Assembly (NCBI RefSeq): GCF_015159745.1
Contig: NZ_JADDOJ010000017.1
Span: 1 to 58,301 of the forward strand
Direction of reading: 5' to 3'
From: Ramlibacter aquaticus
Lineage (GTDB): Bacteria > Pseudomonadota > Gammaproteobacteria > Burkholderiales > Burkholderiaceae_C
DNA: 58,301 nucleotides
Positions 16,667-28,674 of this stretch are shown here, piece after piece. The position numbers and the translations under genes were made by a program. The number at the start of each line of letters is the position of its first letter. Positions within the stretch are counted from its first letter, which is position 1. The notes beneath the pieces were generated by a model. That model was not told the origin of the DNA. It worked only from the letters and a program-made list of their open reading frames with translations, and searched no databases.

Positions 16667-17250
16667 ACCCGAAGTTCTCCATCTGCGTCTACTGCGGCTC
16701 ACGCCCCGGCCGTGACCCGCGCTTCACACAACTCGCCACGCACGTGGGCCGCTGGATCGGCAGCCACGGCGGGCAGCTTGTCTACGGCGGCGGCAACAAC
16801 GGCCTCATGGGGACGGTGGCGGACGCCACGCTGGCGGCCGGCGGCCGCGTCGTGGGCGTGATCCCGCACGCCCTGGTCGAGCGCGAGTTCGCCAAGCTCG
16901 ACTGCACCGAACTGCACAAGGTGGACACCATGCACCAGCGCAAGCAGATGATGGCCGAACGCTCGGACATCTTCCTCGCGCTGCCGGGCGGCATCGGCAC
17001 GCTGGAGGAGCTGTTCGAGGTCTGGACCTGGCGCCAGCTCGGCTACCACGACAAGCCGATCGGCGTGCTCAACGCGGGCGGCTACTTCGACGCGCTGCTG
17101 GCTTTCCTGGCCGGGTCCGTGGACCAGGGCTTCATGGGGGACTGGCAGATGGACCTGGTGCGCGTGGGCAGCGACCCGGATGCGCTGCTGGAAGCCCTGG
17201 TGGACGCGCGCGGCACGGGCGCGGCGGGGCTGGGGCTGGACCAGATCTGA
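16663..17250 (+). CDS. LOG family protein (cytokinin riboside 5'-monophosphate phosphoribohydrolase-like)
   Basis: The protein has 195 residues, with its start at the ATG overlapping the dgkA stop. The hallmark PGGIGTLEE is present (LPGGIGTLEELFEVWTW), with the nucleotide-fold N-terminus ICVYCGSRPG and GGGNNGLMG. LOG enzymes cleave ribose 5-phosphate from nucleoside monophosphates. In bacteria they are often mis-called lysine decarboxylases. The physiological substrate in non-plant-associated bacteria is uncertain. Confidence 0.92.
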   Translation: MNPKFSICVYCGSRPGRDPRFTQLATHVGRWIGSHGGQLVYGGGNNGLMGTVADATLAAGGRVVGVIPHALVEREFAKLDCTELHKVDTMHQRKQMMAERSDIFLALPGGIGTLEELFEVWTWRQLGYHDKPIGVLNAGGYFDALLAFLAGSVDQGFMGDWQMDLVRVGSDPDALLEALVDARGTGAAGLGLDQI

Positions 17251-17346
17251 AGCGGCTGCAGCCGGGCCAGCAGCTGGCGCACGGCGCAGGCCGGGCCGCA
17301 ACGGGCGCGTGCGCCCGTGCGCAGGCGGCGCGGCCCGGCCCGGGGC

Positions 17347-17718
<372 letters not shown>

Positions 17719-17757
17719 TCAGCCGTAGGATAGCGCGTCATGGCAGGGCTTGCGGCC

Positions 17758-19422
17758 TCAGGCCGAGAATTTGCCGGTGATGGGGTAACGCCAGTCCTTG
17801 CCGAAGCTGCGGTGCGTGACGCGTATGCCCACCGGCGCCTGGCGGCGCTTGTATTCGTTGATCCGCACCAGCCGGGCCACCCGCTCCACCAGCGCCCGCT
17901 CGAAGCCCGCGGCGATGACCTGCTCCACGCCCTCGTCCTCCTCCATGTAGCGCCGCAGGATCGCATCCAGCACCTCGTACGGGGGCAGGCTGTCCTGGTC
18001 CACCTGGTCGGCCCGCAGCTCGGCGCTGGGCGGCCGGGTGATGATGCGCTCGGGGATGGGGGCGGCGCCGCGGCCGTAGGGGTCGTTCTCGTTGCGCCAG
18101 CGGGCCAGGCGGAAGACGGTGGTCTTGAGCAGGTCCTTGATGACGGCGAAGCCGCCCGCCATGTCGCCGTACAGCGTGCAATAGCCGGTCGCCATCTCGC
18201 TCTTGTTGCCGGTGGTCAGCACGATGCTGCCGAACTTGTTCGACAGGGCCATCAGGAACACGCCGCGGATGCGCGCCTGGATGTTCTCTTCCGTCGTGTC
18301 CTCGGGCCGGCCGGCGAACTCGGCCGCCAGGGAGGCCTTGAAGGCCTCGAACTCGGGCACGATGGAGATCTCGTCGTAGCGCACGCCCATGCGCTGGGCC
18401 ATGTCGCGGGCGTCGATCCAGGAGATGTCCGCGGTGTAGGGCGAGGGCATCATCAGCGCGCGCACCTTCTGCGGTCCCAGCGCGTCCACCGCGACCGCCA
18501 TCACCAGCGCGGAATCGATGCCGCCGGAGAGGCCCAGCAGCACGCCGGGGAAGCCGTTCTTGCCCACGTAGTCGCGCACGCCCAGCACCAGCGCATCCCA
18601 GAGCTCGGCCTCGGGGCTGGGCTCGGGCGCCACCGGGCCGCGCACGGTAAGCGCGTCCTGCGTGCGTTCGAACTCCACCATGAAGAGGTCCTCGCGGAAG
18701 CCGGGCGCGCGCGCCGCCAGCCGGCCCTGCGCGTCCACCACGAAGGAGGCACCGTCGAAGACCACCTCGTCCTGGCCACCCACCAGGTGGGCGTAGGCCA
18801 CGGGCGCCTGCAGCGCCTGGGCACGCTCGGCCATGCGGGCGATGCGCTCGGCCGCCTTGCCCACGTGGTAGGGCGAGGCGTTGATCACCGCCAGCACCTC
18901 GGCGCCGCCCTCGCGGGCCAGGAGGGCCGGCTCCTCGAACCAGGCGTCCTCGCAGATCAGGAGCCCCACGCTCACCCCCTCGACCTGGAACACGCAGGTG
19001 CCCTGGCCGGGCGTGAAGTAGCGCCGCTCGTCGAACACCTGGTAGTTGGGCAGTTCGCGCTTGGCGTAGGTTTCCAGCACGCGGCCCTCGCACACCACGC
19101 TGGCCGCGTTGAAGCGGCGCTGCACAGCCACCGAACGGCTGCGGATGTCACCGCCCGTGGGATGGCCCACCACCACGTGCAGCCCCTTCAACCCCGCCAG
19201 CTCGCGGGCCACCGTTTTCACGGCATCATCGCAGGCAGTGATGAAGGCGGGGCGCAGCAGCAGGTCCTCGGCCGGGTAGCCGCAGATGGAGAGCTCAGGG
19301 GTCAGCACCAGGCGTGCGCCCTGCTCGTAGGCAGCGCGCGCGGCTTCGACGATCTTCCGGGCGTTGCCCTGCGTGTCGCCCACCACGAAGTTGAGCTGGG
19401 CAATGCAGAGTTTGAGGGTCAT
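17758..19422 (-). CDS. nadE: glutamine-dependent NAD+ synthetase
   Basis: The protein has 554 residues and two domains. The N-terminal nitrilase-type glutaminase (Glu, Lys and Cys region, with LLICEDAWFEEPALLAREGG holding the catalytic Cys) feeds ammonia to the C-terminal ATP-pyrophosphatase domain (GLSGGIDSALVMAVAVDALG, SNKFGSIVLTTGNKSE). It amidates nicotinic acid adenine dinucleotide to NAD+. The ATG at 19422 shares bases with the ATG of the divergent gene (CATG), leaving no intergenic space. Confidence 0.96.
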   Translation of the reverse strand: MTLKLCIAQLNFVVGDTQGNARKIVEAARAAYEQGARLVLTPELSICGYPAEDLLLRPAFITACDDAVKTVARELAGLKGLHVVVGHPTGGDIRSRSVAVQRRFNAASVVCEGRVLETYAKRELPNYQVFDERRYFTPGQGTCVFQVEGVSVGLLICEDAWFEEPALLAREGGAEVLAVINASPYHVGKAAERIARMAERAQALQAPVAYAHLVGGQDEVVFDGASFVVDAQGRLAARAPGFREDLFMVEFERTQDALTVRGPVAPEPSPEAELWDALVLGVRDYVGKNGFPGVLLGLSGGIDSALVMAVAVDALGPQKVRALMMPSPYTADISWIDARDMAQRMGVRYDEISIVPEFEAFKASLAAEFAGRPEDTTEENIQARIRGVFLMALSNKFGSIVLTTGNKSEMATGYCTLYGDMAGGFAVIKDLLKTTVFRLARWRNENDPYGRGAAPIPERIITRPPSAELRADQVDQDSLPPYEVLDAILRRYMEEDEGVEQVIAAGFERALVERVARLVRINEYKRRQAPVGIRVTHRSFGKDWRYPITGKFSA

Positions 19423-20614
19423 GACGGCAGGCAAAAAAGGCTCGATCGATTATGTCACCCGGGTGCACGAGACGCCGGGCACGCTGGACGCCGCCGCATG
19501 GGACGCGCTTTTGATGCAGCAGGCCGCACCCACGCCCTTCATGCGCCACGCCTACCTGGCCGCCATGCACGACAGCGGCAGCGCCGTGCCGCGAACGGGC
19601 TGGACGCCGCGCCTGCTCACGCTGTGGCAGGGCGACACGCTGGTGGCGGGGTGCGCGCTCTACCTCAAGGCCCACTCCTACGGCGAGTACGTGTTCGATT
19701 GGGCCTGGGCCAACGCCTACGAACAGCACGGCCTGCGCTACTACCCCAAGGCCCTGGTGGCCAGCCCCTTCACCCCGGTGCCGGGCACGCGCCTGCTGGC
19801 GGTGGACGAGCCGGCCCGGCGCGCCCTGGTGCGGGCCCTGCTGGCCTGGTGCGAGGCCAAGAAGCTGTCCTCCCTGCACCTGCTGTTCGCCGACGCGGCC
19901 GACGTCGCGGCCTGCGAGGCCGAGGGGATGATGCTGCGCCACACGGTGCAGTTCCACTGGACGCGCACCGGCTGGACAAGCTTCGACGATTTCCTGGCCA
20001 GCCTCAACCAGGAAAAGCGCAAGAAGATCCGCCAGGAGCGGCGCAAGGTGGCCGAAGCCGGTGTTTCGTTCCGATGGGCACGCGGCACCGACATCGCGGG
20101 GGAGGACTGGGCCTACTTCTACCGCTGCTACGAGCGCACCTACCTGGAGCACGGCAACCCGCCCTACCTCACGCCGGATTTCTTCGCCCGCATGGCCGCG
20201 GACATGGCGGACAACTGGCTGCTCTTCATCGCCGAGCGCGAGGGCCGGCGCGTGGCCTGCAGCCTGATCGCGCTGGAGCCCAGCTCACGCACCGCCTATG
20301 GGCGTTACTGGGGCGCGACGGAACGGGTGGACTGCCTGCACTTCGAAGCCTGCTACTACCAGCCCCTGCAATGGTGCCTGGAACAGGGCTGGGACCGCTT
20401 CGAAGGCGGCGCCCAGGGCGAGCACAAGATGGCGCGCGCCCTGCTGCCGGTGCGGACCACCAGCTGCCACTGGCTGGCCCGGCCCGACTTCGCCGACGCG
20501 GTGGAGCGCTTCCTGGAGCGCGAGGGCCGCTCGGTCGAGAGCTACCTGGAACACCTGGAACAGCGCACGCCCTTCAGGCGCGAGGGCAGCGGGCCGGCCA
20601 CGCCGGCCGACTGA
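19421..20614 (+). CDS. FemAB/GNAT-like acyltransferase (PF04339 family)
   Basis: The protein has 397 residues. It belongs to the peptidoglycan-associated N-acyltransferase-like family (COG3146 type). Typical segments are TPFMRHAYLAAMHDSGS, NQEKRKKIRQERRKV, HGNPPYLTPDFF and ARALLPVRTTSCHWLA. The usual FemX/GNAT folds transfer acyl groups, and the substrate of this family is unknown. The ATG at 19421 interlocks with the nadE start on the other strand. A GTG at 19463 (HETPGTLD) is an alternative that would relieve this overlap. Confidence 0.85.
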   Translation: MTAGKKGSIDYVTRVHETPGTLDAAAWDALLMQQAAPTPFMRHAYLAAMHDSGSAVPRTGWTPRLLTLWQGDTLVAGCALYLKAHSYGEYVFDWAWANAYEQHGLRYYPKALVASPFTPVPGTRLLAVDEPARRALVRALLAWCEAKKLSSLHLLFADAADVAACEAEGMMLRHTVQFHWTRTGWTSFDDFLASLNQEKRKKIRQERRKVAEAGVSFRWARGTDIAGEDWAYFYRCYERTYLEHGNPPYLTPDFFARMAADMADNWLLFIAEREGRRVACSLIALEPSSRTAYGRYWGATERVDCLHFEACYYQPLQWCLEQGWDRFEGGAQGEHKMARALLPVRTTSCHWLARPDFADAVERFLEREGRSVESYLEHLEQRTPFRREGSGPATPAD

Positions 20615-20645
20615 GCCGGGCCGCTGTCACGGCCCGGGCGCCAGG

Positions 20646-21182
20646 TCAGCCGTTGGCCTTCTTGTAGTTCTCGATCCCTTCGAGCACTTCCTTGCGGGCG
20701 GCCTCGGGGCCTTCCCAGCCGATGACCTTGACCCACTTGCCGGGCTCCAGGTCCTTGTAGTGCTCGAAGAAGTGGGCGATGGTCTTCAGGCGCAGCGGGT
20801 TCAGGTCTTCCGGCTTCTGCCACTGGGTGTAGATGGCCAGCACCTTGTCGACCGGGACGGCCAGCACCTTGGCGTCCATGCCGGCCTCGTCCTCCATCAT
20901 CAGGATGCCGATGGGGCGGCAGGTCACGACCACGCCGGGGATCAGCGGCACGGGCGTGATCACGAGCACATCGACCGGGTCGCCGTCACCGCTGATGGTC
21001 TTGGGCACGTAGCCGTAGTTGGTCGGGTAGTGCATGGACGTGCTCATGAAGCGGTCCACGAAGATCGCGCCCGTTTCCTTGTCGACCTCGTACTTCACGG
21101 GGTCTGCGTTCATCGGGATCTCGATGATCACGTTGAACGACTCGGGAACGTGCTTGCCAGGGGAGACGAGGTCGAGGGACAT
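20646..21182 (-). CDS. ppa: inorganic pyrophosphatase (soluble, family I)
   Basis: The protein has 178 residues. It hydrolyses pyrophosphate in the cytoplasm. The family signature DGDPVDVLV is present along with the metal and substrate residues (FIEIP-type start [35 protein letters not shown]). It is divergent from the membrane pyrophosphatase gene across a 239-bp gap, so soluble and energy-conserving pyrophosphate use may be controlled from one region. Confidence 0.97.
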   Translation of the reverse strand: MSLDLVSPGKHVPESFNVIIEIPMNADPVKYEVDKETGAIFVDRFMSTSMHYPTNYGYVPKTISGDGDPVDVLVITPVPLIPGVVVTCRPIGILMMEDEAGMDAKVLAVPVDKVLAIYTQWQKPEDLNPLRLKTIAHFFEHYKDLEPGKWVKVIGWEGPEAARKEVLEGIENYKKANG

Positions 21183-21421
21183 GGTGGTTGCTTTGGATCA
21201 GGGAAGAAACACAAAACTCGGGATTAACCCTGATTTTACTTTCGCCAGCCTTGCTCGCGCTCGCAAGCGACATGCCGCTGACACGTGTTTGCCCGTATAG
21301 TGGCCGCGTTGGCCAATCCGGGTCCTGCGTCGTGGGATGCCGAGAGGAAGCAACGCAGCGGGGGCACCGCTCGCGTGGCGCCTCTTCGCAGAGAACAGAC
21401 TCACGACAGGAGAAACTTGGA

Positions 21422-23611
<2,190 letters not shown>

Positions 23612-23647
23612 GCCAGGCACGCGCCCGCTCCGGCGGGTGTTGCCACG

Positions 23648-23670
23648 AGCCCGCCGCCGGCGGGCTTTTT
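23648..23670 (+). terminator. terminator after hppA
   Basis: An 8-bp stem (AGCCCGCC / GGCGGGCT) with a 3-nt loop runs into five T. It lies 36 bases past the hppA stop. Confidence 0.85.
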
Positions 23671-23746
23671 CATGCCGGGCGCCTGGCAGGCCGCCCCGGC
23701 GTCCCTGGGCTACAGTCGGGGTTCCTGCCGCCTGGAACCCCTAAGC

Positions 23747-24565
23747 ATGAGCCAGCTCGTCGTCCGCCGCCTGCTTGTCGACATGGAGCGCCCGATCGCG
23801 CCCCACTGGTGCGACGGCGACCCCTTCCGCACGGCGCTGTTCAACGCCTTGTCGATGAGCTTCCCGGTCGGCGAGCAGTTCTTCATCGATTCGCTGCGGG
23901 AGGGCTTCAAGGCACTTCCGCCCGAGGGCCAGGCGCGCTTTCGCGAGGAGTTGCAGGGCTTCGTGGGCCAGGAAGCCACCCACCGCCGGCTGCACGGCCT
24001 CTACAACGAGCACCTGGAGCGGCAGGGCCTGCGCAATGCCTGGGGCCCGCGCGCGGAACGCCGCATGAAGCGCCTGCAGGGGCTGGATGCGCGCCACCCC
24101 GTGGCCATCACGGCCGCGAACGAGCACTTCACCGCCATCCTCGCCGACTGGCTGCTTCGACACCCGGCCTTCCTGGGCCGGGACGACGAGCGCCTGGCCA
24201 CGCTCTGGCTCTGGCATGCCTCGGAGGAGTCCGAGCACAAGAACACCGCCTTCGACCTGTACCACGCGCTGGGCGGCACGCACGAGTGGCGCATCCGCTG
24301 GTTCCGCCGCGCCACCTTCTTCCTGCTGTCGGACCTGGCACGGCAGACGCTGGCCAACCTGCGCCGCGACGGGACGCTCTGGCGCCTGGCCACCTGGAAA
24401 AGCGCCTGGCAGCACCTGTTCGGCCAGGACGGACTGGTCGCCGGGCTGCGCGGCCCCTGGCGCGAGTACCTGCGGCACGACTTCCACCCCAGCCAGCAGG
24501 ACAGCAGCGCATCGGTGCGCTGGCTGGCCGAGCACGCCCAGGCCTTCCGGCCGGTCGGCGCCTGA
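23747..24565 (+). CDS. PF10118 family (putative metal-dependent hydrolase)
   Basis: The protein has 272 residues, and its family is annotated only as predicted metal-dependent hydrolase. The helical sequence carries ferritin-like metal-binding pairs: EATHRRLH, and later ASEESEHKNTAFDLYHAL (E-x-x-H). These would suit a di-iron or other metal centre. The start at 23747 gives the conserved MSQLVVRRLLVDMERP. The substrate is unknown. The gap to the following dehydrogenase is 116 bp, so a shared pathway is possible but unproven. Confidence 0.75.
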   Translation: MSQLVVRRLLVDMERPIAPHWCDGDPFRTALFNALSMSFPVGEQFFIDSLREGFKALPPEGQARFREELQGFVGQEATHRRLHGLYNEHLERQGLRNAWGPRAERRMKRLQGLDARHPVAITAANEHFTAILADWLLRHPAFLGRDDERLATLWLWHASEESEHKNTAFDLYHALGGTHEWRIRWFRRATFFLLSDLARQTLANLRRDGTLWRLATWKSAWQHLFGQDGLVAGLRGPWREYLRHDFHPSQQDSSASVRWLAEHAQAFRPVGA

Positions 24566-24681
24566 GCGACGGGGCGCCGCGTCCCACCCGGCCCCGGGCG
24601 AGCACCGGCGCTTCGACGGCAGGGCATCGCCCTGTGCGGCGCGGGTTCTGCGCAAGCACCCGGCGCGGCAGAATGGCTCTC

Positions 24682-26115
24682 ATGCAATTCCACTTCATCG
24701 GCAATGCACCCTGCCCGGCCTCCAGCGGCCGCACCCTGCCCGTGGTCGACCCGTCGGATGGGCAGGTCTACGACCAGATCCAGCGCGGCACCGCGCAGGA
24801 CCTGGACGCCGCGGTGCAGGCCGCGCGCCACGGCCAGGACACGGCCTGGGGCCGGCTGGACGCGGCGGCTCGCGGGCGCCTGCTGATGCGCCTGTCGCAC
24901 AAGATTGCCGAGCATGCGGAGGCGCTGGCGGCCATCGAGCAGCGTGACTGCGGCAAGCCGACGCGGCAGGCCCGCGCCGATGCGCAGGCACTGGCGCGCT
25001 ACTTCGAGTTCTACGCCGGCGCCTGCGACAAGCTCCACGGCGAGACACTGCCCTACCTGGAGGGCTACAGCGTGCTGACCTGGCGCGAGCCGCACGGCGT
25101 GACCGGGCACATCATTCCCTGGAACTACCCGATGCAGATCTTCGGGCGCAGCGTGGGCGGTGCGCTGGCGGCGGGCAACAGCTGCGTGGTCAAGCCCTCC
25201 GAAGACGCCTGCCTGTCCATCCTGCGCGTGGCCCAGCTGGCGGCGGAAGCCGGCTTCCCGGCGGGCGCCATCAACATCGTCACGGGGCTGGGCCACGAGG
25301 TCGGCGACGCGCTGGCGCGCCACCCCGGGATCGACCACATCAGCTTCACCGGCAGCCCCTCGGTGGGCACCCTGATCCAGCAGGCCGCGGCCGAGCGCCA
25401 CTGCCCGGTGACGCTGGAGCTGGGCGGCAAGGGGCCGCAGATCGTGTTCGAGGATGCCGACCTGGACGCCGTGCTGCCGGCGGTGGTCAACGCCATCGTG
25501 CAGAACGCCGGCCAGACCTGCTCGGCCGGCTCGCGCCTGCTGGTGCAGCGCAACCTCTACGAGCCCCTGCTGGAACGGCTGGCCCAGGCCTTCGACGGCC
25601 TGCGCGTGGGCCCGGCGGCCCTGGACCTGGACGTGGGCCCGCTGATCCGCGCGTCGCAGCAGCAGCGCGTGTGGGACTTCCTGTCCGACGCCCACGCCGC
25701 GGGCATCCCGGTGATGGCCCAGGGCCGGGTGGTCGACGAGGCGCCGGAGACCGGCTTCTACCAGGCGCCCACCCTGTTGCGCGACGTCCCGGCCACGCAC
25801 CGCGTGGCCCAGGAGGAGGTCTTCGGCCCGGTGCTCGCCGCCCTGCCCTTCACGGACGAGGAGGAGGCGCTCGCACTGGCCAATGGCACCCGCTTCGGCC
25901 TGGTGGCCGGCGTGTGGACGCGCGACGGCGGCCGCCAGCTGCGCATGGCGCGGCGCCTGAAGAGCGGCCAGGTGTTCATCAACAACTACGGCGCCGGCGG
26001 CGGGGTGGAACTGCCCTTCGGCGGGGTGAAATCCTCCGGCCACGGACGGGAGAAGGGCTTCGAGGCCCTGTACGGCTTCACGACCCTGAAGACCGTGGCG
26101 ATCCGCCACGGCTGA
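24682..26115 (+). CDS. aldehyde dehydrogenase family protein
   Basis: The protein has 477 residues. It is an NAD(P)+-dependent oxidoreductase of the ALDH superfamily. The catalytic Cys lies in NAGQTCSAGSRLLVQ, the general-base Glu in LELGGKGPQ, and the cofactor-binding segment is PWNYPMQIFGRSVGGALAAGNSCVVKPSE. The substrate cannot be read from sequence; betaine- or aminobutyraldehyde-type enzymes are similar. An in-frame ATG at 24673 adds three residues. The stop is 22 bases before the SDR gene, so the two form an operon and probably act in sequence (alcohol to aldehyde to acid, or similar). Confidence 0.9.
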   Translation: MQFHFIGNAPCPASSGRTLPVVDPSDGQVYDQIQRGTAQDLDAAVQAARHGQDTAWGRLDAAARGRLLMRLSHKIAEHAEALAAIEQRDCGKPTRQARADAQALARYFEFYAGACDKLHGETLPYLEGYSVLTWREPHGVTGHIIPWNYPMQIFGRSVGGALAAGNSCVVKPSEDACLSILRVAQLAAEAGFPAGAINIVTGLGHEVGDALARHPGIDHISFTGSPSVGTLIQQAAAERHCPVTLELGGKGPQIVFEDADLDAVLPAVVNAIVQNAGQTCSAGSRLLVQRNLYEPLLERLAQAFDGLRVGPAALDLDVGPLIRASQQQRVWDFLSDAHAAGIPVMAQGRVVDEAPETGFYQAPTLLRDVPATHRVAQEEVFGPVLAALPFTDEEEALALANGTRFGLVAGVWTRDGGRQLRMARRLKSGQVFINNYGAGGGVELPFGGVKSSGHGREKGFEALYGFTTLKTVAIRHG

Positions 26116-26137
26116 ACCACCACCAGGAGATCAACGC

Positions 26138-26899
26138 ATGCGAGTGCAAGGCAAATCCATCATCGTCACCGGCTCCGGCGGCGGCATCGGCGAAGGCATC
26201 GCCCGGCGGCTTGCGCAGGAGGGCGGGCGGATCCTCGTCAACGACATCAACGCCGAGGCCGGCGAGCGGGTCGCGGCCTCCATCCGCGCTGCCGGCGGCG
26301 AAGCCAGCTTCTTCGCCGCGGACGTCACGAAGTCGGCCGAGATGAAGGCCCTGGTGGATGCCGCCCTGCAGCGCCACGGCAGGCTGGACGTGATGGTCAA
26401 CAACGCGGGCTGGACGCACCGCAACCGCCCGGCGCTCGAGGTGGGCGAGGACGAGTTCGACCGCGTCTACGCCATCAACGTCAAGAGCATCTACCTGGCC
26501 ACGGTGCATGCGGTGCCCGCGTTCCGCGCCAATGGCGGCGGCGTGTTCATCAACATCGCCTCCACGGCCGGCGTGCGGCCGCGCCCGGGGCTGACCTGGT
26601 ACAACGGCTCCAAGGGTGCCGTCATCACCACCAGCAAGTCGCTGGCCGCGGAGTTCGGGCCGGAGAACATCCGCGTCAACTGCATCAACCCGGTGTTCAA
26701 CCCCGACACCGGCCTGTCGGCCGAGTTCGCGGGCGGCCCGGTGGACGAGGCACGGCGGGCGAAGTTCCGGGCCACCATCCCGCTCGGTCGCTTCTCGACC
26801 GCCCTGGACGTGGCCAACGCCGCGCTGTACCTGGCCAGCGACGAGGCGGCCTTCATCTCGGGCGTGTGCATCGAGGTCGACGGCGCGCGCTGCGTCTAG
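26138..26899 (+). CDS. short-chain dehydrogenase/reductase (SDR)
   Basis: The protein has 253 residues, a classical SDR. The nucleotide motif is TGSGGGIGEGIARRL, then NNAG in MVNNAGWTH, with catalytic Ser (NIASTAG) and Tyr-x-x-x-Lys (WYNGSKGA). The acidic residue after beta-2 (NDINAEAG) favours NAD over NADP. AGGAG precedes the ATG. It follows the aldehyde dehydrogenase closely. The substrate is unknown. Confidence 0.9.
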   Translation: MRVQGKSIIVTGSGGGIGEGIARRLAQEGGRILVNDINAEAGERVAASIRAAGGEASFFAADVTKSAEMKALVDAALQRHGRLDVMVNNAGWTHRNRPALEVGEDEFDRVYAINVKSIYLATVHAVPAFRANGGGVFINIASTAGVRPRPGLTWYNGSKGAVITTSKSLAAEFGPENIRVNCINPVFNPDTGLSAEFAGGPVDEARRAKFRATIPLGRFSTALDVANAALYLASDEAAFISGVCIEVDGARCV

Positions 26900-26953
26900 G
26901 GTCATCCCGGCCCGGGCCGCCCACGGGCCTGGGCGCAGGCACAATCGCATCCC

Positions 26954-28060
26954 ATGACCGACCGCGTCATCCCCCTCCTCGACCAGCGCAGCGTGGCTGC
27001 GCCGCGCGGCCTTGCCGCCACGCCCACGGGCCTGCTGGGTGACCAGCTCGGCCGGCCCCTGCGCGACCTTCGCATCAGCGTGACCGACCGCTGCAACTTC
27101 CGCTGCAGCTACTGCATGCCCAAGGAGGTGTTCGACAAGGACCACGCCTACCTGCCGCACGCGGACCTGCTTAGCTTCGAGGAGATCACCCGCATCGCGC
27201 GCGTGTTCGCGGCGCATGGCGTGCGCAAGATCCGCCTCACCGGCGGGGAGCCGCTGCTGCGCAAGAACCTGGAGGTGCTGGTGGCCCAGCTGGCCGCGCT
27301 GCGCACGCCCGAGGGCGAACCGCTGGACCTCACACTCACCACCAACGGCTCGCTGCTCGCCCGCAAGGCGCGTGCGCTCCGGGAAGCCGGCCTGCAGCGC
27401 GTCACGGTGAGCCTGGACGGCCTGGACGACGTGGTCTTCCGGCGCATGAACGACGTCGACTTCCCGGTGGCCGAAGTGCTGGCCGGCATCGACGCGGCCA
27501 AGGCCGCCGGCCTGGGGCCCATCAAGGTCAACATGGTGGTCAAGCGCGGCACCAACGAGCACGAGATCATCCCCATGGCACGGCACTTCCGTGGCACGGG
27601 CATCGTGCTGCGCTTCATCGAGTACATGGACGTGGGCGCCACCAACGGCTGGCGCATGGACGAGGTGCTGCCCTCGGCCGAGGTGGTGCGGCACATCGCC
27701 CAGGAGTGGCCGCTGGTGCCGCTGGAGGCCGCCGCGCCGGGCGAGACGGCCCAGCGCTGGGCCTACGCCGATGGCGCGGGTGAAGTGGGCGTGATCAGCA
27801 GCGTGACGCAGGCCTTCTGCGGCGACTGCAACCGCGCCCGCCTGTCCACCGAGGGCAAGCTGTACCTCTGCCTGTTCGCCACGCAGGGGCACGACCTGCG
27901 GGCCCTGGTGCGCGGCGGCGCCGCCGACGAGGAACTCGCCGGCGCGATCGCCCGCATCTGGGAAGGGCGCGCCGACCGCTATTCACAGCTGCGGGGCAGC
28001 CTGCCGGCCGACGCCGGCCCGGGCGGGCGCCGCGTCGAGATGAGCTACATCGGCGGTTGA
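26954..28060 (+). CDS. moaA: GTP 3',8-cyclase (molybdenum cofactor biosynthesis)
   Basis: The protein has 368 residues. It is a radical SAM enzyme that starts molybdopterin synthesis from GTP. The N-terminal 4Fe-4S motif is [14 protein letters not shown], and the C-terminal cluster uses [21 protein letters not shown]. It ends in Gly-Gly, needed for catalysis. CACAAT ends 8 bases before the ATG without a Shine-Dalgarno site, so a leaderless mRNA is possible. It overlaps or abuts mobA and then moeA in one operon. Confidence 0.97.
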   Translation: MTDRVIPLLDQRSVAAPRGLAATPTGLLGDQLGRPLRDLRISVTDRCNFRCSYCMPKEVFDKDHAYLPHADLLSFEEITRIARVFAAHGVRKIRLTGGEPLLRKNLEVLVAQLAALRTPEGEPLDLTLTTNGSLLARKARALREAGLQRVTVSLDGLDDVVFRRMNDVDFPVAEVLAGIDAAKAAGLGPIKVNMVVKRGTNEHEIIPMARHFRGTGIVLRFIEYMDVGATNGWRMDEVLPSAEVVRHIAQEWPLVPLEAAAPGETAQRWAYADGAGEVGVISSVTQAFCGDCNRARLSTEGKLYLCLFATQGHDLRALVRGGAADEELAGAIARIWEGRADRYSQLRGSLPADAGPGGRRVEMSYIGG

Positions 28061-28062
28061 GC

Positions 28063-28674
28063 ATGCTGGCACCGCAGGATGTGACGGGCGTGGTCCTGGC
28101 CGGCGGGCGTGGCTCGCGCATGGGCGGGGTCGACAAGGGCCTGCAGAACTTCAACGGCATGCCGCTGGCCCTGCATGCCCTCATGCGCCTGGGCATGCAG
28201 GTCGGCGAGACGCTGGTCAACGCCAACCGCAACCTGGCCGCCTACGAGGCTTTCGGCGCGCCGGTCTGGCCGGACGCCGCCGCCGATTACCCGGGGCCGC
28301 TGGCGGGCTTCCTGTGCGGGCTGGCGCATTGCGAAACGCCCTGGCTGGTCACCGTGCCCTGCGACACCCCGCTGTTCCCGCTCGACCTGGTCCAGCGCCT
28401 GGGCGAGGCGGCCCTGGCCCAGGACGCGGAGATCGCCATGGCCTGCGCGCGCGAAGAGGACGGCCAGCTGCGCACGCAGCCGGTGTTCTGCCTGCTGCAG
28501 GTCGGGCTCCTGGAGAGCCTGCTCGCCTTCGTCCAGTCGGGCGGCCGCAAGATCGACGCCTGGACGGCGCAGCATCGCGTGGCCACCGTGACCTTCGACC
28601 GCCCCGGGGACGACCCGCGCGCCTTCTTCAACGCCAACACGCTGGACGAGCTGCGGCGGCTGGAGCTGCCATGA
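28063..28674 (+). CDS. mobA: molybdenum cofactor guanylyltransferase
   Basis: The protein has 203 residues. It attaches GMP to molybdopterin to form the bis-MGD cofactor used by DMSO-reductase-family enzymes. The nucleotidyltransferase motif is [16 protein letters not shown], and the metal Asp lies in [10 protein letters not shown]. The ATG at 28063 is 2 bases after the moaA stop. Its stop overlaps the moeA ATG (ATGA). Confidence 0.93.
   Translation: MLAPQDVTGVVLAGGRGSRMGGVDKGLQNFNGMPLALHALMRLGMQVGETLVNANRNLAAYEAFGAPVWPDAAADYPGPLAGFLCGLAHCETPWLVTVPCDTPLFPLDLVQRLGEAALAQDAEIAMACAREEDGQLRTQPVFCLLQVGLLESLLAFVQSGGRKIDAWTAQHRVATVTFDRPGDDPRAFFNANTLDELRRLELP

Noticed and set aside
17740..20667. Open frame of 975 codons on the + strand
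   Set aside because: It is antisense to nadE and out of frame with the FemAB-like gene. Its composition is the His/Gly/Arg-rich pattern of a GC-rich shadow frame, with no recognisable domain.
21183..21421. Assigning exact promoters in the ppa/hppA divergent region
   Set aside because: A TATAGT at 21296 could be a -10 for hppA, but no acceptable -35 is at the right distance, and the candidates for ppa have spacers that are too long.
23809..24681. Upstream extension of the aldehyde dehydrogenase frame
   Set aside because: It overlaps the PF10118 gene in another frame and encodes Arg/Pro-rich non-domain sequence; the conserved ALDH start is at 24682.
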